A program made the position numbers and the translations under genes. This document shows positions 17,844 to 28,253 of a stretch of 64,000 nucleotides of DNA, piece by piece. The notes under the pieces are model-generated. The model saw only the letters and a program-made list of their open reading frames with translations, did not search any database and was not told the DNA's origin. Position 1 is the first letter of the stretch. Every line of letters begins with the position of its first letter. Source of the DNA: an uncultured Psychroserpens sp. (GTDB taxonomy: Bacteria; Bacteroidota; Bacteroidia; Flavobacteriales; Flavobacteriaceae); NCBI RefSeq assembly GCF_947501425.1, contig NZ_CANMVN010000007.1:162197-226196 (forward strand), written 5' to 3'.

Positions 17844-18872
17844 ATGGGATTTTTTGATTTCTTAACCGAAGAAATAGCCATAGATTTAGGAACTGCTAAC
17901 ACACTAATCATTCACAACGACAAAGTAGTTGTTGATAGTCCATCCATAGTTGCAAGAGATAGAATTTCAGGCAAAATCATTGCCGTTGGTAAAGAAGCCA
18001 ACATGATGCAAGGTAAAACACACGAAAACATTAAAACCATCAGACCTTTAAAAGATGGAGTAATTGCCGATTTTGATGCTTCAGAACAAATGATTAGTAT
18101 GTTTATTAAAAACATACCTGCTCTCAAAAAGAAATTATTCACACCTGCATTAAGAATGGTAGTTTGTATTCCGTCAGGAATTACAGAAGTAGAGATGCGA
18201 GCGGTAAAAGAATCTTGCGAACGCGTAAATGGAAAAGAAGTATATCTTATCCATGAACCAATGGCAGCAGCAATTGGTATTGGTATCGATATTATGCAAC
18301 CTAAAGGGAATATGATCGTGGATATTGGTGGTGGTACAACTGAAATAGCTGTTATCGCACTTGGTGGAATTGTTTGTGACAAATCGGTTAAAGTTGCAGG
18401 TGATGTGTTTACCAATGACATCATCTATTACATGCGAACGCAACACAACCTATATGTAGGAGATCGTACTGCGGAAAAGATAAAAATCCAAATCGGTGCA
18501 GCTACCGAAGATTTAGATCTTCCTCCTGAAGAAATGAGTGTGCAAGGTCGTGATCTTTTAACTGGTAAGCCAAAACAAGTTCAGATTTCATATCGTGAAA
18601 TAGCTAAGGCTTTAGATAAATCAATTTTAAGAATTGAAGATTCTGTCATGGAAACTTTATCACAAACACCTCCAGAACTTGCAGCAGATATTTACAATAC
18701 AGGTATTTATTTAGCTGGTGGAGGATCAATGTTGAGAGGCTTAGATAAACGTTTGTCTCAAAAAACCGATCTACCTGTTTATATTGCAGAAGATCCTTTA
18801 AGAGCTGTTGTACGTGGTACTGGAATTACACTTAAGAACTTACCTAAATTTAAAAGTGTATTGATTAAATAA
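17844..18872 (+). CDS. mreB: Rod-shape-determining protein MreB
   Basis: This bacterial actin homologue is 342 residues long and guides lateral cell-wall synthesis. It opens with MGFFDFLTEEIAIDLGTANT (phosphate 1) and has the VVCIPSGITEVEMRA segment, IHEPMAAAIGIG, phosphate 2 MIVDIGGGTTEIAVIALGG, and the adenosine loop YLAGGGSMLRGLD. It is the first gene of mreB-mreC-mreD-mrdA-rodA, whose spacings are 19 bases or less or overlapping. It lies downstream of purH. Confidence 0.98.
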   Translation: MGFFDFLTEEIAIDLGTANTLIIHNDKVVVDSPSIVARDRISGKIIAVGKEANMMQGKTHENIKTIRPLKDGVIADFDASEQMISMFIKNIPALKKKLFTPALRMVVCIPSGITEVEMRAVKESCERVNGKEVYLIHEPMAAAIGIGIDIMQPKGNMIVDIGGGTTEIAVIALGGIVCDKSVKVAGDVFTNDIIYYMRTQHNLYVGDRTAEKIKIQIGAATEDLDLPPEEMSVQGRDLLTGKPKQVQISYREIAKALDKSILRIEDSVMETLSQTPPELAADIYNTGIYLAGGGSMLRGLDKRLSQKTDLPVYIAEDPLRAVVRGTGITLKNLPKFKSVLIK

Positions 18873-18891
18873 CTGAGAATACCTACTTAAC

Positions 18892-19722
18892 ATGCAACAG
18901 ATTATTAACTTTGTCATTAGAAACAAAACTTTCCTCTTGTTTCTACTGTTGTTTGGTGTTTCCTTAGCTTTAACCATTCAATCACATTCTTATCATAAAA
19001 GTAAATTTATTAATTCAGCTAATTTTCTAACAGGTGGTATTTATGAAGGCGCTAGTGGCATTTCAAATTATTTCGATTTAAAAGAACAAAATGAGATTCT
19101 ACTAGAGGAGAATACAAGATTGAGGTCTATAAAACTCAATACAGCAAACTCAATCGCTACAGACGAATTCGTCATAGATTCGAGTTCTTATAATGGAAGA
19201 TACAAGATTAACAATGCGAAAATCATAAATAACAACTATTCGTCTTCAAAAAATTACTTAACTATCAATAAAGGGGAGAAAAATGGAATCAAAGAAGACC
19301 TTGGTGTAATTACTTCAAAAGGAATTGTAGGTATTATTGACAATACATCAAATGGCTATGCAAGAGTGCTTTCAATACTTAATACAAAAAGTAAAATTAA
19401 TGCTCAATTAAAAGCCTCTAATCATATTGGTACATTAGAATGGAATGGGAAATCATCACCAACAACAGTACAATTAACCGATATTATAAAGTTTGCTCCT
19501 GTTAAAAAGGGAGATACTATTGTAACTGGTGGTGAATCATCAATTTTCCCACAAGGTATTCCTATAGGAACCATTGATAGCTTTGTTTTAGATATTACTG
19601 GTGACACCTACACCATCGAAGTCAAGCTATTTAATGATATGACCAATTTATCTCATGTTTATATTCTCGAAAATTTAGATACTAAAGAAATTAAACAGTT
19701 AGAAAACCCAACTGATGAATAG
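18892..19722 (+). CDS. mreC: Rod-shape-determining protein MreC
   Basis: This 276-residue bitopic inner-membrane protein has an N-terminal membrane helix (residues 12-29), a periplasmic coiled coil (about 60-80, DLKEQNEILLEENTRLR) and the two-barrel MreC domain (KNYLTINKGEKNGI, GVITSKGIVGII, VKKGDTIVTGGESSIFPQGIPIGTI). It links MreB to PBP2 and RodA. Its 3' end overlaps mreD by eight bases. Confidence 0.95.
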   Translation: MQQIINFVIRNKTFLLFLLLFGVSLALTIQSHSYHKSKFINSANFLTGGIYEGASGISNYFDLKEQNEILLEENTRLRSIKLNTANSIATDEFVIDSSSYNGRYKINNAKIINNNYSSSKNYLTINKGEKNGIKEDLGVITSKGIVGIIDNTSNGYARVLSILNTKSKINAQLKASNHIGTLEWNGKSSPTTVQLTDIIKFAPVKKGDTIVTGGESSIFPQGIPIGTIDSFVLDITGDTYTIEVKLFNDMTNLSHVYILENLDTKEIKQLENPTDE

Positions 19723-20221
19723 CATCAATTTTAATAGTATCATTAGGTTTTTTGTGCTCATTTTAGCGCAGGTTTTGATATTTAATAATATCAACTTCTT
19801 GGGTTATGTTAATCCGTATCCTTACATATTGTTCATATTGTTGTTTCCAGTAAACAACAATAGATCGCTCTTTATTTTTATGAGCTTTATGCTGGGATTG
19901 TTTGTAGATATATTTTCAGACTCTGGAGGTGTTCATGCAGCCGCCTGTGTAACGATTGCATTTATAAGGCCAGCTATTTTGAAATTTGCCTTCGGAATGG
20001 TTTACGAACATCAAAATATTAAATTCAATAATACTGAATTTGGCAATCGAGTGATTTATTTTTCAATTCTAATTGCCATTCATCACTTTATCATGTTTTT
20101 ACTGGAAATTTTTAACATTTCAAACATAATTTTAGTATTCCAAAAAACGTTATTTTCAAGTACTTTTACACTCATATTTTGTATACTAATCTCAATACTT
20201 TTCAGTAATAAACAACGATGA
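19715..20221 (+). CDS. mreD: Rod-shape-determining protein MreD
   Basis: This 168-residue polytopic membrane protein has about five hydrophobic segments, with the family feature YPYILFILLFP and a glycine/aspartate turn GLFVDIFSDSGGVHAAA. It overlaps mreC at its start and mrdA at its end (ATGA-type overlap at 20218), so it is translationally coupled to both. It is a small, weakly conserved component of the elongation complex. Identification rests on the motif and position. Confidence 0.92.
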   Translation: MNSINFNSIIRFFVLILAQVLIFNNINFLGYVNPYPYILFILLFPVNNNRSLFIFMSFMLGLFVDIFSDSGGVHAAACVTIAFIRPAILKFAFGMVYEHQNIKFNNTEFGNRVIYFSILIAIHHFIMFLLEIFNISNIILVFQKTLFSSTFTLIFCILISILFSNKQR

Positions 20222-22173
20222 GAAAACTTCTACTTTTATTAACTGTAATTACCGTAGGACTTTTATTTATTGCTCGCTTATTTTATTTGCAGGTCTATAA
20301 AAAAGAAACTTATAGTTTGTTTGAGGATAATGCCATTAGAAAAGTCTATGACTATCCTAAACGTGGTTATGTTTATGATAGAAATGGAAAATTATTAGTT
20401 GCAAATCAGCCGTCTTATGATGTGATGGTGATTCCTAGAGAAGTTGAGCCACTTGATACATTAGAGTTTTGTGCCTTACTTAAGATTACCAAAGAAGAAT
20501 TCAAAAAAAAATACGATAGAGCTTATAACTATTCACCTCGTTTACCCTCACCCTTTGTACCGCAATTATCTAAAACTGATTACGCTGTACTTCAGGAGAA
20601 AATGAGAAAGTTCGAGGGATTTTACATCCAAAAACGATCACTTAGAGATTACCAGACATCTATAGGCGCTAATGTTTTGGGTGATATTGGAGAAGTTAAC
20701 AGACGCATCATAGAAAAGAAACCTTACTATAAAATGGGTGACCTCATAGGAAAGCAAGGTGTAGAACTTTCATACGAAGATGTCCTAAAAGGTGTCAAAG
20801 GGATTAAGTTTATTCAAAAAGACCGATTTAATAAAGATATTGGCCCTTATAAAGAGGGAAAATTTGATACTTTACCTCAACCAGGAAAAGATATTAAAAT
20901 AACCATCGATTCTAAATTGCAAGAATATGGTGAATTATTAATGACCAACAAGCGCGGTGGAATTGTGGCCATAGATCCAGCAAATGGTGAGATATTGGCG
21001 TTAGTAACTGGACCAAGTTACAATCCAAATTTATTGGTAGGTAGAGAACGAAACAAAAACTTCTCAAGGCTGTTTTTAGACACAATCGCCAGACCAACTT
21101 GGGATAGAGGTCTTCAAGCACAATATCCTCCAGGTTCACCATTTAAGGTCATTAATGCATTAATTGGACTCCAGGAAGGGGTTGTTGATGCAGATGACAA
21201 AGTCACTTGTAGAATGGGCTATTACTACGGAAGTAGACGACTCACAGGTTGTCATCACCATAAGAGTCCAGTAGATATGAATAACGGAATTGCTCAATCA
21301 TGTAATGCCTATTTTGTTAGCACTTATCGTAAAATTATTGACAAATATGATGACGCTGGTAAGGGAATGAATATTTGGGCAAACCACGCTAAAAGTTTCG
21401 GACTTGGAAATTATCTGGGATACGATTTACCTGTTGGACAAAAAGGCCGAATACCAGACGGTGACTACTATGACAGAGCTTATGGCGATAATCGTTGGGG
21501 CTCAACCTATATTGTATCAAACGCTATTGGTCAGGGAGAGGTCGAAGCCACACCAATACAATTAGCAAATATGGCCGCAGCTATAGGAAATCGTGGCTAC
21601 TATTATACACCTCATATTATCAAGGAGATTGAAGGTGACACAATACCAAGCAAGTATACAACGCCAAAATACACAACCATTGATAAACGTCATTTTGAAC
21701 CTGTAATTGAAGGGATGTTTGACGTATACAATAAAGGTACGGCTGCTACTCTGCGAATTCCAGGAATTGATATCTGCGGAAAAACTGGAACAGCAGAAAA
21801 CTTTATAAAGATTGATGGTGAAAAAACACAATTAACTGATCATTCCATCTTTGTTGCTTTTGCTCCAAAAGATAATCCAACAATTGCCATTGCTGTATTT
21901 GTAGAGAATGGATATTGGGGAAGTCGATTTGCAGGACGAATGGCTAGTTTAATGATCGAGAAATATATAAAAGGTGAGATTACCAGAACAGATATGGAGC
22001 ACTGGATCCTAACACATAGTTTAGAGAATGAATACGCTAAACCTTATTCTGGTGAACCCTTTAAAATCAATGGAGAAACCACACTTCAAGTTATTGAAAA
22101 AGTTCAACCTCCTAAAGATAACGACCTAAATAATTCAATAAAAATAAATGCTAATTCAACCAATCAAAACTAA
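20218..22173 (+). CDS. mrdA: Penicillin-binding protein 2 (peptidoglycan transpeptidase)
   Basis: The 651-residue class B PBP has an N-terminal membrane anchor (residues 3-20), a dimerisation/pedestal domain (RGYVYDRNGKLLVANQPSYDV) and a transpeptidase domain. Its active-site motifs are S307-P-F-K310 in YPPGSPFK, S-C-N in AQSCNAY and K-T-G in CGKTGTAENF. It cross-links glycan strands made by RodA during side-wall elongation. The stop overlaps the rodA ATG by one base. Confidence 0.97.
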   Translation: MRKLLLLLTVITVGLLFIARLFYLQVYKKETYSLFEDNAIRKVYDYPKRGYVYDRNGKLLVANQPSYDVMVIPREVEPLDTLEFCALLKITKEEFKKKYDRAYNYSPRLPSPFVPQLSKTDYAVLQEKMRKFEGFYIQKRSLRDYQTSIGANVLGDIGEVNRRIIEKKPYYKMGDLIGKQGVELSYEDVLKGVKGIKFIQKDRFNKDIGPYKEGKFDTLPQPGKDIKITIDSKLQEYGELLMTNKRGGIVAIDPANGEILALVTGPSYNPNLLVGRERNKNFSRLFLDTIARPTWDRGLQAQYPPGSPFKVINALIGLQEGVVDADDKVTCRMGYYYGSRRLTGCHHHKSPVDMNNGIAQSCNAYFVSTYRKIIDKYDDAGKGMNIWANHAKSFGLGNYLGYDLPVGQKGRIPDGDYYDRAYGDNRWGSTYIVSNAIGQGEVEATPIQLANMAAAIGNRGYYYTPHIIKEIEGDTIPSKYTTPKYTTIDKRHFEPVIEGMFDVYNKGTAATLRIPGIDICGKTGTAENFIKIDGEKTQLTDHSIFVAFAPKDNPTIAIAVFVENGYWGSRFAGRMASLMIEKYIKGEITRTDMEHWILTHSLENEYAKPYSGEPFKINGETTLQVIEKVQPPKDNDLNNSIKINANSTNQN

Positions 22174-23456
22174 TGAATCGAGAAAGTCATAGAGGTTTGA
22201 AATTTGACTGGATCACCATTGTTCTGTTTCTTCTTTTGGTGGGTTTTGGCTGGCTAAATATCATGTCTGCTTCACATGAAGGTGAAATAACAAGCTATTT
22301 TGATATGAGTCAACTCTACGGAAAGCAATTGGTATTTCTAGGATTAACTTTTGTTTTAATTATACTCATACTTTCTATTGAAGCTAAGTTTTATGAACGG
22401 TTTGCCAGTATAATTTACATCATTGCTATGCTCGCGCTTGTTGGTTTATTTATCTTCGGAAAAGATGTGAATGGTGCACGATCTTGGTATGGCATTGGAA
22501 GTATGACCATACAACCCAGTGAATTTGCAAAGTTTGCTACTGCACTTGCTGTTGCCAAGTATATGAGTGATCTTCAAACTGATATGAACACCTTAAAAGA
22601 TCAATTAAGAGCCGTAGCTATCATCATTGTTCCTGCAATACTGATTTTACTACAAAACGATGCTGGAAGCACTCTAGTATACTCGTCTTTCTTCTTTGTG
22701 TTTTACCGTGAAGGCTTACAACAAATTTATTTAGCTATTGCTTTATCAACTATTATTTTAGCAGTTCTAGGATTAAAATTCGGGATTATTATAACCGGAA
22801 TTATTGCCGCTGTAATGATCTTCGGAATATATTTCTTCCGAAGAAAAAAGAAAGGACTATCAATTGTTCAATCCGTAGTTATTTTATTGGTTTGTGTCTC
22901 TTTTTCAGCAGGTGTGAAATTATTCTACCAACATGTTTTAAAACCACACCAACAAAACAGAATAAGTCTTTGGTTACGATTAGAGAAAGATCCTGCCAAG
23001 TTAGAACAGATGAAAAAAGAAGAAGCTTATAATCTCATACAATCTGAACAAGCTATAAGTTCTGGTGGATGGACAGGCAAAGGTTTTCTTCAAGGAACTA
23101 GAACTACAGGAAAGTTTGTGCCAGAACAAGAGACCGATTATATCTTTAGTACAGTTGGAGAGGAATGGGGCTTCATCGGCAGTTCGGTAGTTGTGTTATT
23201 ATTTATGGCACTCATAATTCGAATCTTGTATCTAGCAGAATCTCAAAAGTCCCAATTTAGTCGGGTATATGGCTATGGCGTTGCTTCTATTTTCTTTATA
23301 CATTTTACAATTAACACTGGAATGGTAATGGGTTTAATTCCTACTGTTGGAATACCGCTTCCCTTCTTTAGTTATGGTGGCTCCGGACTTTGGGGCTTTA
23401 CCATACTACTCTTCATTTTTGTGAAATTAGATAGTAATAAAATTAATGAATGGTAA
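22173..23456 (+). CDS. rodA: SEDS-family peptidoglycan glycosyltransferase RodA
   Basis: This 427-residue polytopic membrane enzyme polymerises lipid II. SEDS landmarks are GARSWYGIGSMTIQPSEFAK, LLQNDAGSTLVY (putative catalytic Asp in QNDAGS), ETDYIFSTVGEEWGFIG and the terminal GIPLPFFSYGGSGLW. It is last in the elongasome operon and is followed at once by a terminator shared with convergent valS. Confidence 0.97.
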   Translation: MNRESHRGLKFDWITIVLFLLLVGFGWLNIMSASHEGEITSYFDMSQLYGKQLVFLGLTFVLIILILSIEAKFYERFASIIYIIAMLALVGLFIFGKDVNGARSWYGIGSMTIQPSEFAKFATALAVAKYMSDLQTDMNTLKDQLRAVAIIIVPAILILLQNDAGSTLVYSSFFFVFYREGLQQIYLAIALSTIILAVLGLKFGIIITGIIAAVMIFGIYFFRRKKKGLSIVQSVVILLVCVSFSAGVKLFYQHVLKPHQQNRISLWLRLEKDPAKLEQMKKEEAYNLIQSEQAISSGGWTGKGFLQGTRTTGKFVPEQETDYIFSTVGEEWGFIGSSVVVLLFMALIIRILYLAESQKSQFSRVYGYGVASIFFIHFTINTGMVMGLIPTVGIPLPFFSYGGSGLWGFTILLFIFVKLDSNKINEW

Positions 23457-23457
23457 T

Positions 23458-23489
23458 AAAAAAAGCTGCCCGTTACAGACAGCTTTTTT
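23458..23489. terminator. Bidirectional terminator between rodA and valS
   Basis: AAAAAAAGCTG and GACAGCTTTTTT form a stem around a short loop two bases after the rodA stop, with A/T tracts on both sides. This suits the convergent valS gene too. Confidence 0.85.
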
Positions 23490-23506
23490 CTATTTCAAAT
23501 TAAAAT

Positions 23507-26140
23507 TTATTTCAAACTACTCAAGCTAGCTTTGATAGTTTCAATCTTGGCTAAAGCATCTGCTTCTTTCTTCTTTTCAGCAGCTACCACTTGTTCAGGA
23601 GCACCAGCAACAAAGCGTTCGTTAGATAATTTTCGTTGAACAGATTTTAAGAATCCTTCGGTATATTTCAACTCCTCATTCAGCTTATTGATTTCGGCTT
23701 CAATATCAATACTTCCTTCCATTGGAATGAAATATTCATTGGATTTAACACGGAATGTTAATGCGCCATCAATAGAATCTTCGATATAATCAAAACTATT
23801 CAAATTACCTAGTTTTGATATGACCTCATCAAAAGTTGTTGGTGCTTTTTCATTATTGACTACCGAAAAACCAATGGCATCTTTAAATGCAATGTTCTTT
23901 TGTTTTCTGATGTTTCTAATTCCTGAAATCACTTCAGAAGCAAAATCAAATTCAGCGATAAGCTCATTGTCTATTGGTCTCGTTTCAGGCCATTTAGCAA
24001 TAATCAAAGCTTCCTCAGGACTACGCTCTTTGATGTATTGCCAAATTTCTTCTGTTAAGAAAGGCATGAATGGATGCAATATTTTTAATATATCTTCAAA
24101 TATTTCGATAATACTATTTAATGTCTTTGCATCAACAGGTTGTTGATAAGCTGGTTTAACGATTTCCAGTAACCATGAAGCAAAATCATCCCATATTAAC
24201 TTGTAAGTCGCCATAAGCGCATCACTTAATCGGTACTTACTGAAATGATCTTCAATTTCTGTAATCGTCTTTTGAAATTTAGATTCAAACCACTCAATGG
24301 CAATTTTACTAGAGTTAGGTTGCTCAATTTTACTATCAACTTCCCACCCTTTTACGAGTCTGAATGCGTTCCATATTTTATTAGCAAACTGTTTTCCTTG
24401 CTGACACAAGTCTTCGTCAAACATCAAGTCATTTCCAGCAGCAGAACTCAACAACAAGCCAACACGTACACCATCGGCACCAAATTGCTCAATCAACTTG
24501 AGAGCATCAGGTGAATTTCCAAGTTGCTTAGACATTTTACGTCGTTGTTTATCTCTAACCAATCCTGTGAGATAAACATTTTCAAAAGGCTTTTGGTCTT
24601 TATATTCATATCCAGCAATAATCATTCTAGCAACCCAGAAAAACAAAATATCTGGACCAGTTACTAAATCGTTGGTTGGATAGTAGTATTTAATATCTTC
24701 ATTCTCAGGATTGCGTATTCCGTCAAACACACTTATTGGCCATAACCATGAGCTAAACCACGTATCTAAAGCATCTGAATCTTGCTTAAGGTTTTCAGAC
24801 TTCAAACTTGGATTACCTGTTTTTTCCTGAGCTAAATTAACAGCTGCTTCAATGGTTTCGGCAACAACAAAATCTTCTTTTCCTTCTCCATAATAATAAG
24901 CCGGTATCTGTTGTCCCCAGAGTAATTGGCGAGAAATATTCCAATCGCGAATATTCTCCATCCAATGTCTGTAAGTATTCTCAAATTTCTTCGGAAATAA
25001 CTTGACCTCACCAGTAGTTAAAACAGCATCTAAAGCAGGTTTTGCCAGATCTTCCATTTTAAGGAACCACTGATCACTTAAGCGAGGCTCTATGACAGCT
25101 TTAGTACGTTCTGACGTACCAACCTTGTTCATATAATTCTCAGTTTTAACTAAAATCCCAGCAGTTTCTAATTCTTTAGCAATTGCCTTTCTAACTGTAA
25201 ATCGGTCTTGACCTTCATAATGCATTCCGAAGCTATTCAACGTAGCATCATCATTAAATATATCAACAACTTCAAGATGATGTTTATCACCTAAAACTTT
25301 ATCATTTTCATCATGAGCTGGAGTGACTTTCAAACAACCAGTACCAAATTCGATATCTACATACGCATCTTCAATAATAGGCACAACTCTTCCGCAGATA
25401 GGAACTATAGCTTTCTTACCCTTTAAATGTGAAAAACGTTCATCATCAGGATTAATACAAATAGCAGTATCTCCAAAAATGGTCTCAGGACGTGTGGTTG
25501 CAATTGTCAGTTTCTCATCACTACCTTCCACTTGATACTCTAAATAATAAAGCAGTCCTTGTTTTTCGACATGAATAACCTCTTCATCAGACAATGTGGT
25601 CTTGGCTTCTGGATCCCAGTTAACCATACGATATCCTCTGTAGATCAAGCCTTTATTATATAAATCAACAAACACTTTGATTACAGCTTCACTCATGTCA
25701 TCATCCAAAGTAAATTTTGTACGATCCCAATCACAAGAACAACCCAATTTTTTCAACTGTTCTAGGATGACTCCACCATATTCTTCGGTCCAATCCCAAG
25801 CATGCTTTAAAAATTCTTCTCTGGTCAAGTCATTTTTATCAATACCTTGAGACTTTAACTTAGCCACAACTTTGGCTTCAGTAGCAATAGATGCGTGGTC
25901 AGTTCCTGGAACCCAGCAGGCATTTTTTCCTTTTAATCGCGCACGACGAATCAACACATCTTGAATGGTATTATTCAACATATGTCCCATGTGTAAGACA
26001 CCTGTCACGTTAGGCGGTGGAATTACAATTGTATATGGCTCTCTCTCATCTGGTGTAGAATGAAAATAATTATGTTTCATCCAGTAGTCGTACCACTTAT
26101 CCTCTACTTCTTTTGCTGAATATTTTGATGGAATTTCCAT
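23507..26140 (-). CDS. valS: Valyl-tRNA synthetase
   Basis: This class I synthetase charges tRNA-Val (877 aa from the ATG at 26140). It contains the HIGH-type motif H50-M-G-H53 in [13 protein letters not shown], the CP1 editing region ([16 protein letters not shown]), the KMSKS-type loop [12 protein letters not shown] near residue 534, and a C-terminal coiled-coil tRNA-binding domain (from about residue 805). The upstream in-frame ATG at 26173 overlaps a TAnnTTTG box and is not preferred. It is a single-gene unit. Confidence 0.97.
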   Translation of the reverse strand: MEIPSKYSAKEVEDKWYDYWMKHNYFHSTPDEREPYTIVIPPPNVTGVLHMGHMLNNTIQDVLIRRARLKGKNACWVPGTDHASIATEAKVVAKLKSQGIDKNDLTREEFLKHAWDWTEEYGGVILEQLKKLGCSCDWDRTKFTLDDDMSEAVIKVFVDLYNKGLIYRGYRMVNWDPEAKTTLSDEEVIHVEKQGLLYYLEYQVEGSDEKLTIATTRPETIFGDTAICINPDDERFSHLKGKKAIVPICGRVVPIIEDAYVDIEFGTGCLKVTPAHDENDKVLGDKHHLEVVDIFNDDATLNSFGMHYEGQDRFTVRKAIAKELETAGILVKTENYMNKVGTSERTKAVIEPRLSDQWFLKMEDLAKPALDAVLTTGEVKLFPKKFENTYRHWMENIRDWNISRQLLWGQQIPAYYYGEGKEDFVVAETIEAAVNLAQEKTGNPSLKSENLKQDSDALDTWFSSWLWPISVFDGIRNPENEDIKYYYPTNDLVTGPDILFFWVARMIIAGYEYKDQKPFENVYLTGLVRDKQRRKMSKQLGNSPDALKLIEQFGADGVRVGLLLSSAAGNDLMFDEDLCQQGKQFANKIWNAFRLVKGWEVDSKIEQPNSSKIAIEWFESKFQKTITEIEDHFSKYRLSDALMATYKLIWDDFASWLLEIVKPAYQQPVDAKTLNSIIEIFEDILKILHPFMPFLTEEIWQYIKERSPEEALIIAKWPETRPIDNELIAEFDFASEVISGIRNIRKQKNIAFKDAIGFSVVNNEKAPTTFDEVISKLGNLNSFDYIEDSIDGALTFRVKSNEYFIPMEGSIDIEAEINKLNEELKYTEGFLKSVQRKLSNERFVAGAPEQVVAAEKKKEADALAKIETIKASLSSLK

Positions 26141-26170
26141 GCTTTGGTATTGTTTTTGCTTTATAGCTGA

Positions 26171-26178
26171 CAAAAGTA
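26171..26178 (-). promoter_or_regulatory. Candidate -7 element of valS
   Basis: The minus strand reads TACTTTTG, matching TAnnTTTG, about 31 bases before the valS ATG at 26140. Confidence 0.4.
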
Positions 26179-26293
26179 CTTATATTTCTTTTTTTGCGAA
26201 ATGATTCAGAGAAATAATGACCAACTAAAACGCTAATAGTGTTAATTATGAGGTCATACAACTAATTTATTTTGCAGAATCCTAAAAAGTAAG

Positions 26294-26301
26294 TAGTTTT
26301 G
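26294..26301 (+). promoter_or_regulatory. Candidate -7 element of the DUF1573 gene
   Basis: TAGTTTTG matches TAnnTTTG and lies 22 bases before the ATG at 26324. Confidence 0.45.
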
Positions 26302-26323
26302 ATAGTATCAATTTAAAATTTAA

Positions 26324-26755
26324 ATGATGAAAAATTTAGTAGTAATTTTATGTGTAGCATTCTTAAGTCTTGGAGCTTATGCACAAGAAAAGGTAGCCAA
26401 AATAGAATTTAAAACAGACGTAATTGATTACGGAACAATTGAAAAAGGTTCTGATGGTGTGAGAGTATTTGAATTTACTAATACAGGAAATGCACCTCTT
26501 ATTATTTCTAATGTGAAGTCTACTTGTGGATGTACTGTACCAAAAAAACCTGAAGGTCCTATTTTACCAGGTGAAACTGGAAAAATTGAAGTAAAGTATG
26601 ACACTAACAGAGTAAATCCTATTAGAAAAACAATTACTGTAACCTCTAATGCTGATACACCAACTGTAGCTTTAAAAATTAAAGGTTTGGTTATCGATCC
26701 TAGTAAAACTAGTGTATTAGAAAAGAAAGATAAAAGTGTGATGGAGCAATTGTAA
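26324..26755 (+). CDS. DUF1573 secreted protein (Ig-like fold)
   Basis: The 143-residue exported protein has a signal peptide ending at GAYAQ. The DUF1573 body carries FKTDVIDYGTIEKGSDG, VFEFTNTGNAPLIISNVKSTCGC and KIEVKYDTN. This is an immunoglobulin-like beta-sandwich (ASH/HYDIN-type) found widely in Bacteroidota, with the family's conserved STCGC cysteines. It is probably periplasmic. It is a single-gene unit with its own promoter and terminator. No specific role is known. Confidence 0.88.
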   Translation: MMKNLVVILCVAFLSLGAYAQEKVAKIEFKTDVIDYGTIEKGSDGVRVFEFTNTGNAPLIISNVKSTCGCTVPKKPEGPILPGETGKIEVKYDTNRVNPIRKTITVTSNADTPTVALKIKGLVIDPSKTSVLEKKDKSVMEQL

Positions 26756-26779
26756 AAGATTATCCTTCATTAAATTATA

Positions 26780-26812
26780 AAGAACTCTCTATCAAGGGAG
26801 TTCTTTTTTTTT
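26780..26812. terminator. Bidirectional terminator overlapping the 3' end of the retropepsin gene
   Basis: AAGAACTCTC and GGGAGTTCTT form a 10-bp stem (one wobble pair) followed by a run of T on the plus strand. The right arm encodes the final Glu-Leu-Pro and stop of the minus-strand gene at 26792, so that coding sequence and the hairpin share bases. Confidence 0.8.
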
Positions 26813-28144
26813 AAAGACATCTTCTAGCTTGAATTGAAAATTGAGTATTTTTTTATCACGCTCTACTTTGAGTCTGATCAGTTTTCCTGGTCGATCTCTA
26901 AAGTAATTGACAACATCCTGAAGCTTAATTAGGTGAGCTTCTTTTCCGTTGATACTAATAATAACATCATTTATTTTTAAACCTGCCTTTTCGGCTGGAG
27001 ACCCCTCTCGAAGTAAGACGATAGTATACGCAGGCTTTAATTTGTATTCGTATGATTGAATAAAGTTAATACCAACTTTGTCTTTATTAGACTGACCATA
27101 AGAATCTAATATTTTATTTCTGGTTTGCTCTTTAACAACTCTTAACCCTGTTTGCTCCACCACAATACCACTTCTATTATAGTCAAAAGAAGCTTTAAAA
27201 TTGCTGTTCTTTTTTAATGTAATCTTAGAATTACCATAGTCAACAATAAGATTGAAACGACGCAAAATTTCGGCAGAAATACTACCATTACGACCTTTGA
27301 ATTTACGAGCAAAACTAATTGAAGTAGAGTCTGGAAATGCAACATTGACATCACTTAGCTTAAAACTCTTAAGATTTAATGATTTGGTAGTAGATCTCAA
27401 TCCATAGACATTTCCGCTTAAACCACGTCCTAAAAAATCGTGAAAACTATTGTTATATGACGAGGAAATACCTAAACTATCATCCTCAAATAACCATAAC
27501 GCATCACTACTTCCCGTATCAATTAGAAGCTTAACAGGAATAGTCTTGTTTCCTATTTCAACTTCTGTATCAATGTAGGGTTTACTATTGTAAAATGAAA
27601 GGTTAAAAGATTCGCATTTTTTACACGATTTATATTTGTAAGTCTCTCTCCTATTGAGATTAATATACTTTGATTTATAATTGATTTCAACAACAAAATT
27701 CTTAAACACATCATAACCGATTATGCCATGTACTGGCACTCCCAACCTTGGTGTAAAATTTATATTTTGATCAAAAACCACATAAATATCCTGATTGATA
27801 TTTACCGCATTTCCTATTTTAAAAAAATTATTCTTTGACCTTAAAGCCTTTACAGATTCACCACCACCTAGACCTCTTAGAAAAATAGTTTCTACATTAT
27901 TAATTTGAAGTGAGTCTGTATTAGTGATATTAAACAAAATAGGTTTACTAACCCCCGAATCTAGAATAAAAGACAACTTAACACCGTTTATCTCAACAGG
28001 CAAAACAATAAGATTGTTGATAAGTTGGAATCTTACCTTATCACTTTTCTTCTTAGGCAAATTGAAATCTCCCTGAGCCAATGATGAGCTAAAACAAACG
28101 AATACCAGCAGTAATGAAATGTATTTTTTTCCAGTTAAGATCAT
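26792..28144 (-). CDS. Exported retropepsin-like aspartyl protease with PDZ domain
   Basis: The product is 450 aa from the ATG at 28144, which gives a proper signal peptide (ISLLLVFVCFSSSLAQG). The ATG at 28177 adds 11 residues. There are two aspartyl-protease half-sites: D62-S-G in SFILDSGVSKP and D209-T-G in KLLIDTGSSDALW. Each is followed by an I-I-G-Y/L-R-R-F type second strand (GIIGYDVFKNF, EILRRFNLIVDYG). This gives a pseudo-dimeric retropepsin within one chain. A C-terminal PDZ domain (about 365-445: VLLREGSPAEKAGLKINDVIISINGK) follows. The predicted location is periplasmic or outer-membrane-associated. Substrate unknown. It is divergent from the aminotransferase gene. Confidence 0.88.
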   Translation of the reverse strand: MILTGKKYISLLLVFVCFSSSLAQGDFNLPKKKSDKVRFQLINNLIVLPVEINGVKLSFILDSGVSKPILFNITNTDSLQINNVETIFLRGLGGGESVKALRSKNNFFKIGNAVNINQDIYVVFDQNINFTPRLGVPVHGIIGYDVFKNFVVEINYKSKYINLNRRETYKYKSCKKCESFNLSFYNSKPYIDTEVEIGNKTIPVKLLIDTGSSDALWLFEDDSLGISSSYNNSFHDFLGRGLSGNVYGLRSTTKSLNLKSFKLSDVNVAFPDSTSISFARKFKGRNGSISAEILRRFNLIVDYGNSKITLKKNSNFKASFDYNRSGIVVEQTGLRVVKEQTRNKILDSYGQSNKDKVGINFIQSYEYKLKPAYTIVLLREGSPAEKAGLKINDVIISINGKEAHLIKLQDVVNYFRDRPGKLIRLKVERDKKILNFQFKLEDVFKKKELP

Positions 28145-28253
28145 AAGTATTAGTTCTAAGTTACAAATCTTTATCAAACGTTCTATTTTTACCTCACTTT
28201 TTTAAATAAAATTTAAGATTATTTTCAGAACTTTACCATCTAAATTTTAGATC

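Noticed and set aside
24525-24539. KMSKQ in place of KMSKS in valS
   Set aside because: The change of the last serine is, as I recall, usual in Bacteroidota ValS and does not indicate loss of function.
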